A stretch of 64,000 nt of DNA, taken from NCBI GenBank assembly GCA_900472925.1, contig UCJU01000015.1, positions 107,338 through 171,337 of the forward strand, written 5' to 3'. The position numbers were made by a program, and so were the translations under genes. Each line of letters opens with the position of its first letter. Within the stretch, counting starts at the first letter, position 1. The stretch is from Hyphomicrobiales bacterium (GTDB taxonomy: Bacteria > Pseudomonadota > Alphaproteobacteria > Rhizobiales > Rhizobiaceae). This document shows positions 58,250 through 64,000 of the stretch, in pieces. The notes beneath the pieces are model-generated. The model was not told the origin of the DNA, did not search any database, and saw nothing but the letters and a program-made list of their open reading frames with translations.

Positions 58250-59478
58250 TCCTGCTCAAACAACGCTTTCAACTCCGTGATGCTGCTGCGATGATCGAAG
58301 GATGTGCGCACCCTCTCCTCCGCCGCAGCGCCGAGGCGCGCTCGAAGCTGAGGTTCAGTGATAGCGGTTTGGAGAGCTCGTGAGAAGGCGGCAGCGTCAT
58401 CGGGCGCGGTCAGCAGACCGTTTTCACCATCTGTGAAGAACTCCGGAATGCCGGAAATATGGGTTGAGACACAGGCGAGGTTTTGGCTTGCAGCCTCCAC
58501 CAGGACATTCGGTAGTCCATCGCGGTCGCCATCGCTGGTGATGCGGCAGGCAAGCGCGAATAGATCGGCCTGTCGGTAATGTTCCAGCACCTGTTTCTGG
58601 TCCATCGCACCGGTCCAGACGATGCGGTTCGACAGGCCCAGTTCATCTGCCAGCGGTTTCAAGTTTGACAGTTCATCACCACCGCCGATGTGGGTGAAAT
58701 GCCAGTTCAGAGACGGCGGCAGGGCAGCGAGCGCATGCAGCAAGACGTCGATGCCTTTTTTCTTCACCGCCCGGCCGACACTCAAAATCCGGACCGGATC
58801 TGTCGGATCGGAACCATCACGATGTCTGCGCTCTTCATTGAAGTGCGGGAAGCGGGTGAGATCCAGTCCGTGATAGCTCAGATGAACTTTGGATTTATCG
58901 GCGGACAGGTTTTTCAGATGGTGAAAGCCACTGGCGGTGCAGGTTACAGCCCAGCGGGCACTGTCCAGTTTGCCAGACAGATCGCGATCACTCGAGGTCC
59001 ATATATCCTTGGCGTGCGCGGAGATGGTCCATGGAATGCCGGTAATGAGATGGGTATAGGCGGCGACCGATGCCGGTGTGTGGATGAAATGGACATGCAG
59101 CCAGCCAGCGTCTTGTGGCCACTCATGTGCGAGAACGGCAGCCTGCCCGAAACGACGAAAGCGGTTGCGGCTGAAATCATGCCGCAGGTCAAAGGCGAAG
59201 CAGCGAAGCGCTTTGCCAAGACCGGGCTTGGTTCGGCAAGCCCAGAGCGCCTTAAGCACCCGAAGCGGCTCCTCATGCAAATATTCCGGCAGATAGGTCA
59301 CATTGGCGCGGATTTCATCATGCACCGGGTGGCGTTTCTTGTCTGTCGGGCGGCGCATCGAAACGAGCTCCAGCTCAAGCCCCGATTTTTCCAGACCGAG
59401 AAGTTCCTGCGCGATGAAGGTTTCCGAAAGGCGCGGATATCCCTTCAGAAGTACCGTGATTTTCTTGGTGGCGGTCAT
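58231..59478 (-). CDS. GT4-family glycosyltransferase
   Basis: A 415-residue GT-B transferase. It starts TKKITVLLKGYPRLSETFIAQEL; HVHFIHTPASVAAYTH holds the acceptor-side loop, SVGRAVKKKGIDVLLHAL marks the start of the donor domain, and DGLPNVLVEAASQNLACVSTHISGIPEFF contains the conserved E-x7-E pattern that binds the sugar nucleotide. The chosen start has GGAAAGAGA upstream; a TTG at 59499 is possible. It follows the first glycosyltransferase by 40 bp and overlaps the next by 19 bp. Confidence 0.88.
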   Translation of the reverse strand: MTATKKITVLLKGYPRLSETFIAQELLGLEKSGLELELVSMRRPTDKKRHPVHDEIRANVTYLPEYLHEEPLRVLKALWACRTKPGLGKALRCFAFDLRHDFSRNRFRRFGQAAVLAHEWPQDAGWLHVHFIHTPASVAAYTHLITGIPWTISAHAKDIWTSSDRDLSGKLDSARWAVTCTASGFHHLKNLSADKSKVHLSYHGLDLTRFPHFNEERRHRDGSDPTDPVRILSVGRAVKKKGIDVLLHALAALPPSLNWHFTHIGGGDELSNLKPLADELGLSNRIVWTGAMDQKQVLEHYRQADLFALACRITSDGDRDGLPNVLVEAASQNLACVSTHISGIPEFFTDGENGLLTAPDDAAAFSRALQTAITEPQLRARLGAAAEERVRTSFDHRSSITELKALFEQEWEKPL

Positions 59479-59518
59479 GATATCCGCGTCTCTTTCCAAA
59501 GTCGGGCGTTAGCCGAAG

Positions 59519-60826
59519 TCAAACGCCGGGTGTGAGGACTTTGACGGTATCGTCCGGTTGGAGCCACTCTGCAATCCGTCTGGAAAGGTTTTCCAGCCCG
59601 TCAAGCTTGAGGTCTCGGCCGTTGGCCGATGGAGGCGCGCGGTTCAGCAGGTCTTTGAGTGCCTGTGCCATCTTTTTCGGGTCTTCGGCATCCTCAGGCA
59701 GCAGCATGTCGAACAGACCGAGTTCCGATGCGCGGCTGGCACGGATCAACTGTTCCTCACGCGGCACGATGCGCGGCACGATGAGGGCCGGTTTGTCGAA
59801 GGAGAGTATTTCGCACACCGTGTTGTAGCCACCCATGGACACGACGGCTTTCGCACCGGCGACGATATCTTCCATGCGGTTGTCGAATTCGATGATGTCG
59901 ATATGGGGAATATCGGAGGTGTTCTGCATGAAGCGCAGGCGCTGTTCGCCGGGCATATAGGGACCAAGCACGATCAGAGCCTTGTGGGTCAATTCGGGGT
60001 CGGCCTTGTAGGCATTGATGACATCGTCGATCAACTCGCTGCCGTCACCGCCGCCGCCGGTCGTCACCAGAATGTAGTCACCTGTCGTGCGATGGGAGGT
60101 GCTTTCGGACTGCGTCTTTGAACGTTGCAGGAAGCCGACGAAATCCATCTTGTCGCGTACCTTGGGCGGCACATCGAGGCCGATCAGCGGATCATGGAAG
60201 TCTGGCGGTCCATACACCCAGACGTGGTCGTAATAGCGCTCGATCTTTTTGAGAACGTCGTTTCGCTTCCACTCTGCCTCCAGCAATTGCGGTGCGTCCA
60301 TAACATCGCGCAAGCCGATGACAAGCTTGGTGCCTTTGGCTTTGAGATAGGTCAGTGTTTCCTCGACCTCGCCACGCAGGCCCATAGGCTCCTTGTCGAC
60401 GATGAAGATGTCGGGCTGGAAGCTTTCGGCGGTATGATAGATGATCGACCGGCGCATTTTCAGCGTTTCCTGAAGGTCGATATGCTGGTCAAGCGACGTA
60501 TATTCGCCGTTTCGCAGCTTGATGACGCTCGGGATCTTCACGAAATCCACGCGCGCCCGATAGTCGAATGCGCCAGCAATGGTAGCGCCAGAGATGATGA
60601 GGACGTTGAGCCCGCGATAATCTTCAACCAGGGCGTGGGCAATGGTGCGGCACCGCCGCAAGTGCCCAAGTCCAAAGGAATCATGACTATACATGAGGAT
60701 GCGTGCGTCGTTCAGACGGGTGCTCAAAGGGGGTACCTCTTGTCCAGGCTCGGGATCGTCTTGGGTAGATGTGTCACTGGACAGTCCATTGTTATTTAAA
60801 AGGGTCTGCCGCATCACGTAGTCCAT
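59519..60826 (-). CDS. Predicted glycosyltransferase, MurG/GT28-like (paralogue of 57083-58249)
   Basis: A 435-residue protein with the same pattern as the third transferase: YSHDSFGLGHLRRCRTIAHALVEDYRG near the start and SMGGYNTVCEILSFDKPALIVPRIVPREEQLIRASRASELG in the donor-binding half. A leading segment of about 35 residues is probably disordered. The gene starts inside the end of the upstream permease gene (35-base overlap from ATG 60826; an alternative ATG at 60814), so the ABC and glycosyltransferase genes are tightly linked. Substrate unknown. Confidence 0.83.
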   Translation of the reverse strand: MDYVMRQTLLNNNGLSSDTSTQDDPEPGQEVPPLSTRLNDARILMYSHDSFGLGHLRRCRTIAHALVEDYRGLNVLIISGATIAGAFDYRARVDFVKIPSVIKLRNGEYTSLDQHIDLQETLKMRRSIIYHTAESFQPDIFIVDKEPMGLRGEVEETLTYLKAKGTKLVIGLRDVMDAPQLLEAEWKRNDVLKKIERYYDHVWVYGPPDFHDPLIGLDVPPKVRDKMDFVGFLQRSKTQSESTSHRTTGDYILVTTGGGGDGSELIDDVINAYKADPELTHKALIVLGPYMPGEQRLRFMQNTSDIPHIDIIEFDNRMEDIVAGAKAVVSMGGYNTVCEILSFDKPALIVPRIVPREEQLIRASRASELGLFDMLLPEDAEDPKKMAQALKDLLNRAPPSANGRDLKLDGLENLSRRIAEWLQPDDTVKVLTPGV

Positions 60827-61967
60827 CGCCGAAGAAATTAAAGGCCAAGATGACGAGGACCACCGGTACCGTCGGCAAAAGAAGCCATGGATACAGGGCT
60901 ATCACGCTCACGCTTCTCGCTTCCGTGAGCAAAATGCCCCAACTTGTGATCGGTGGGCGCAGTCCAAGGCCCAGGAAACTGAGTGCCGTTTCGCCCAGGA
61001 TCATGCCCGGTATGGTCAGCGTTGCAGAGGCGATGAGGTGCGACATGAAGCCCGGAATAAGATGTCGCCCGATGATGCGCGGTGTACTTGCTCCCATCAG
61101 CTGTGCTGCCAGGACGTAATCCTCTTCGCGCAGGGCCAGAAGCTTGGAGCGCACTGCCCGCGCAAGACCTGTCCAGTCCAAAAGGCCTAAAATGATGGTG
61201 ATGCCGAGATAGACGAGGATTGGGCTCCACGTCACCGGCATGATGGCGGCGAGCGCCAGCCATAGCGGGATGCTCGGGATCGATTGCAACACTTCGATGA
61301 TGCGCTGGACGATCAGGTCGAACACGCCGCCACGATAGCCAGCAAGGCCGCCGATGACGATGCCGAGAACGAAGCTCATCGCCACACCAAGAAGGCCGAT
61401 GGTCAGCGAAATGCGCGCGCCATAGATGATGCGGGACAGGACATCACGGCCCAGCCGATCGGTTCCGAGCAGATACATCTGCCCGCCTTCGGCGGGGCAG
61501 ACCAGATGAACGTTGCTATCGAACAGCCCCCAGAACTGGTAGCTATCCCCACGACAGAAAAACCGCAGCTTCTGCACATCTGTCGGCACGTCGCTGTAAA
61601 CGCGTTTGAGATTGTCCATATCGAGGCTCATGGTCCGCCCGTAGACGAAGGGGCCAACGAACTCGCCGTCATGGAAAAGATGAATGGATTGCGGGGGCGT
61701 ATAGATGCTCTCAACATTGCGCGTGTGCAGGTTATACGGCGCCAGAAACTCGCAAATCAGGATCGACAGATAGACGAACAGCAGAAAGGCGCCGGAATAA
61801 ACCGCAAGCTTGTGCTGCCTGAATTGCCACCACATCAGCTTCAACTGGGATGCCTTGCTGAAGGCAGTCATGCCCGATGTGATCGGCTCTATCAGATTGG
61901 GATCGAAGGGCGCGGTCGACACGTAGTGCGGCAAAGGCGCGCCTGGTTCAGGAAGAGAGGTGGTCAT
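60792..61967 (-). CDS. Peptide-type ABC transporter permease (DppC/OppC-like)
   Basis: A 391-residue membrane permease. The N-terminal cytoplasmic part and first helix (AVYSGAFLLFVYLSILICEF) are followed by a periplasmic loop of about 100 residues and then the conserved domain LLGTDRLGRDVLSRIIYGARISLTIGLL, with the EAA-type loop EEDYVLAAQLMGASTPRIIGRHLIPG that contacts the ATPase. The large loop is longer than usual for DppC and resembles YejE-like permeases. It overlaps the upstream permease by four bases and the downstream glycosyltransferase. Confidence 0.88.
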   Translation of the reverse strand: MTTSLPEPGAPLPHYVSTAPFDPNLIEPITSGMTAFSKASQLKLMWWQFRQHKLAVYSGAFLLFVYLSILICEFLAPYNLHTRNVESIYTPPQSIHLFHDGEFVGPFVYGRTMSLDMDNLKRVYSDVPTDVQKLRFFCRGDSYQFWGLFDSNVHLVCPAEGGQMYLLGTDRLGRDVLSRIIYGARISLTIGLLGVAMSFVLGIVIGGLAGYRGGVFDLIVQRIIEVLQSIPSIPLWLALAAIMPVTWSPILVYLGITIILGLLDWTGLARAVRSKLLALREEDYVLAAQLMGASTPRIIGRHLIPGFMSHLIASATLTIPGMILGETALSFLGLGLRPPITSWGILLTEARSVSVIALYPWLLLPTVPVVLVILAFNFFGDGLRDAADPFK

Positions 61968-62962
61968 TTGATGTTACCGCCTCCAAAGCGAATGCGCGGA
62001 TCGAGAATGGCAAGGGCAATATCCGAAACGAGAACACCGATGACCGTCAGGAATGCGAGGAACATCAGAAACGAGCCTGCGAGATACATGTCCTGACTTT
62101 GCAAGGCGCGGATCAACATGGGGCCGGTGGTTTCCAAAGACAGAACAACGGCGGTGATTTCCGCGCCGGAGATGATGGCGGGCAGGATGGAGCCAATGTC
62201 CGATATGAAAAAGTTGAGCGCCATACGGAGTGGATATTTCGTCAGCACCTTGAAGGGATGAAGGCCCTTGGCGCGTGCGGTGACGACATATTGCTTTTGC
62301 AATTCGTCCAGCAGGTTGGCGCGCAGCCTGCGGATCATACCCGCGGTACCGCCGGTGCCGATGATGAGAACCGGGATCCAGAGATGTTCGAGGATCGACT
62401 TCATCTTGTCCCAGCTCATTGGCTGGTTCAAATATTCGCGGTCCATGAGGTGACCGATGGATGTTCCGAACCATATGTTGGCGAAATACATCAGGAGGAG
62501 CGCCAGCATGAAATTTGGAATTGCAATGCCCAGAAGCCCCACAAATGTCAGGCCGTAATCACCCCAGCTGTATTTATGTGTTGCGGAATAGATGCCGATG
62601 GGAAAAGCGATGAGCCAGGTGACGATGATGGTGACGAAGGACACCATAATGGTCAGCCAGAGGCGGTCGCCAACGACCTCGTTGACGGGGAGTTGGTACT
62701 CGAAGGAGTAACCGAAGTCGCCCACCAGCATGCCGGATGCCCAGCGAAGGTAGCGTATGGGGGCCGGTTGGTCGAAGCCATAACGGACGCGCAACTCTTC
62801 GATTTCCGCCATATTCGCGGTTTCGCCCATGGCGCGCATCTCGGAGACATAGCTTTCGAAATAGTCGCCCGGCGGCAATTCGATGATGGTGAAGACCAGC
62901 ATCGAAATCAGAATAAGCGTCGGGATCATCACGAGCAGGCGCCCTAGAATATATCTGAGCAT
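61964..62962 (-). CDS. Peptide-type ABC transporter permease (DppB/OppB-like)
   Basis: A 332-residue permease. The start MLRYILGRLLVMIPTLILISMLVFTIIEL is the DppB-type first helix, followed by a periplasmic part with RVRYGFDQPAPIRYLRWASG, and the EAA loop YVVTARAKGLHPFKVLTKYPLRMAL. The ATG at 62962 follows GGAGACGC and lies one base after the binding-protein stop, a very tight arrangement. Together with the OppC-like partner it forms the membrane channel; no ATPase gene is in the window. Confidence 0.88.
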   Translation of the reverse strand: MLRYILGRLLVMIPTLILISMLVFTIIELPPGDYFESYVSEMRAMGETANMAEIEELRVRYGFDQPAPIRYLRWASGMLVGDFGYSFEYQLPVNEVVGDRLWLTIMVSFVTIIVTWLIAFPIGIYSATHKYSWGDYGLTFVGLLGIAIPNFMLALLLMYFANIWFGTSIGHLMDREYLNQPMSWDKMKSILEHLWIPVLIIGTGGTAGMIRRLRANLLDELQKQYVVTARAKGLHPFKVLTKYPLRMALNFFISDIGSILPAIISGAEITAVVLSLETTGPMLIRALQSQDMYLAGSFLMFLAFLTVIGVLVSDIALAILDPRIRFGGGNIK

Positions 62963-62963
62963 G

Positions 62964-64000
62964 TCATGCGTCTCCGTCGTACCAGAAAGCATCTGGCATA
63001 TAGACACCGAGATAGGACGTCGGCTCGAAACCGTAGAGCGCTTTTTCCGGCACGTTGCGCATCTTCTTCACATGCACGATGGGCTGAAGCGCGCTGTTGA
63101 CGATACCGATGGAAAAGACCTGCTGAGAATAAATCGTCAGCATTTCCAGCCATATCTGGCGCCGCTCCTCTTCGGTTATGCTCAGGCGCCACTTCTTCAA
63201 AAGGGCAAGAAGCTCAGCAGCCTCTGGCAAGTCAGGTGCCTTGCCTTCGCGCCCGCCCGATAAATAGTGAATGCCCCAGACGGGCCATTGAAGCTGATCG
63301 TCGCCCGTTGGGGCCAGCCCGGCAGGCAGCATGTCGGGCGTCGGCACGGCATTGTCCATGCCGAACCACACCGACATCAGCACTTCGCCGCCCATGGCGC
63401 GTTTGCGAAACACATCGCGCTGGGTGGGTCTGCTGGACAGGGATATGCCGATTTTGCGCCAATGATCGGTCACCAGCTCCAGCACGTCGGTTTCGAGCGT
63501 GCTTTCCCCCGCGGTTTCCACGATGATATGGGCGGGGCGACCATCTGGAAGCAGCCGAACGCCCTTCTCGTTTCGTTTGGTCATTCCCAGCTCATCCAGA
63601 AGCGTATTTGCCATGGCGGGGTTGAAGTCGGCCCAGGCTCTGGCGAATTCAGGGCGGAAAAGCGAGCTTTCCGGCAAGACGGTATCAGCGCTTTCCTTGG
63701 CCAGTCCGTAAAAACAGACCATGTTGATCTCATGCCTGTCGATGGCGACCGACAAGGCGCGGCGCATCCGCACATCGCGGAACAGGTTGCGCCAGACATC
63801 ATCGGCGCAATTCAGGTTCGGCAACAGGCAGACACGCGAACCCTGGCTGCGTGTCCACAGATCGACCTTGATCGGGTACCGATCCTGGGCATCTCGCAGG
63901 AACGTATAGTCGTTGAAATCGAGACCCATAAATTGCAGGTCGCTATCACCGGAAGCCGTCTTTGCCGCGATGATTTCCGATGATGTCACGTTGAGCAAGA
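62964..64000 (-). CDS. ABC transporter substrate-binding protein, family 5 (C-terminal part, cut by window edge)
   Basis: At least 345 residues of an SBP_bac_5 (oligopeptide-type) binding protein. The visible part has FRDVRMRRALSVAIDRHEIN, the classic R-x-A-L/A-I-D segment, and FNPAMANTLLDELGM, both typical of family 5, then a C-terminal lobe ending DAFWYDGDA. The N-terminus lies beyond the right edge and the signal peptide cannot be seen. The ligand is probably a peptide, a sugar-peptide or an opine-like compound; the glycosyltransferase neighbours do not decide this. Confidence 0.85.
   Translation of the reverse strand, partial: LLNVTSSEIIAAKTASGDSDLQFMGLDFNDYTFLRDAQDRYPIKVDLWTRSQGSRVCLLPNLNCADDVWRNLFRDVRMRRALSVAIDRHEINMVCFYGLAKESADTVLPESSLFRPEFARAWADFNPAMANTLLDELGMTKRNEKGVRLLPDGRPAHIIVETAGESTLETDVLELVTDHWRKIGISLSSRPTQRDVFRKRAMGGEVLMSVWFGMDNAVPTPDMLPAGLAPTGDDQLQWPVWGIHYLSGGREGKAPDLPEAAELLALLKKWRLSITEEERRQIWLEMLTIYSQQVFSIGIVNSALQPIVHVKKMRNVPEKALYGFEPTSYLGVYMPDAFWYDGDA

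Overview
The window is a gene-dense, housekeeping stretch of an alphaproteobacterial chromosome, almost certainly Agrobacterium or a close Rhizobiaceae relative. The reasons are the C4 (Shemin) hemA of 405 residues, the order hemC-tsaD-gpsA, the order sdhCDAB / zapE / mdh-sucCDAB / lpd, an F1-only atpHAGDC operon with priA and xerC beside it, a Brucella Omp19-type lipoprotein, and the protein sequences themselves. I see no tRNA or rRNA gene, insertion sequence, prophage or CRISPR array.

Layout. 1-5.2 kb: hemDC (minus strand), then tsaD-gpsA-yciI-like-EVE-methyltransferase (plus strand) and a small exported protein. 5.4-8.9 kb: sdhCDAB. 9.1-10.8 kb: an Omp19-like lipoprotein and zapE. 11.0-21.2 kb: mdh-sucCD-sucA-sucB, two small membrane-protein genes and lpd. 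21.3-28.4 kb: a BetT-type transporter, a GumN/TraB protein, xerC, priA and a small membrane protein. 28.7-33.6 kb: atpHAGDC. 33.8-40.2 kb: fdhD, a sigma-54-type two-component system and an oxalate/formate-type (OFA) MFS transporter with a full sigma-54 control region. 40.2-44.5 kb: two soluble PAS-PAS chemoreceptors and a CheW. 44.7-50.9 kb: tamB and tamA. 51.0-55.0 kb: a glycine-zipper lipoprotein, hemA, zinT with a Zur-like palindrome, and dxr. 55.1-57.1 kb: a PAP2 phosphatase and an FAD monooxygenase. 57.1-64.0 kb: a minus-strand unit encoding a peptide-type ABC binding protein (cut by the window edge), two permeases and three glycosyltransferases.

How the genes work together. SucAB/Lpd, SucCD, Sdh and Mdh make up most of the lower TCA cycle. 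SucAB/SucCD supply succinyl-CoA, which HemA uses for heme synthesis, and HemC/HemD act later in that route. SdhCDAB feeds the quinone pool, and AtpHAGDC is the catalytic F1 head. A 23-bp element with a palindromic ACGT core lies upstream of both sdhC and mdh at the same distance from a -10-like hexamer, so one regulator may control both operons.

Most interesting parts. (1) A two-component system whose likely target can be read directly: two enhancer repeats, a consensus -24/-12 promoter and a hairpin-rich leader in front of the OFA transporter. (2) The shared TCA palindromes. (3) The ABC permease / triple glycosyltransferase unit, whose product I do not recognise. (4) A perfect 26-bp palindrome in front of zinT. 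(5) A perfect hairpin between atpD and atpC. Start codons were chosen from ribosome binding sites and family lengths, and alternatives are given where they matter.
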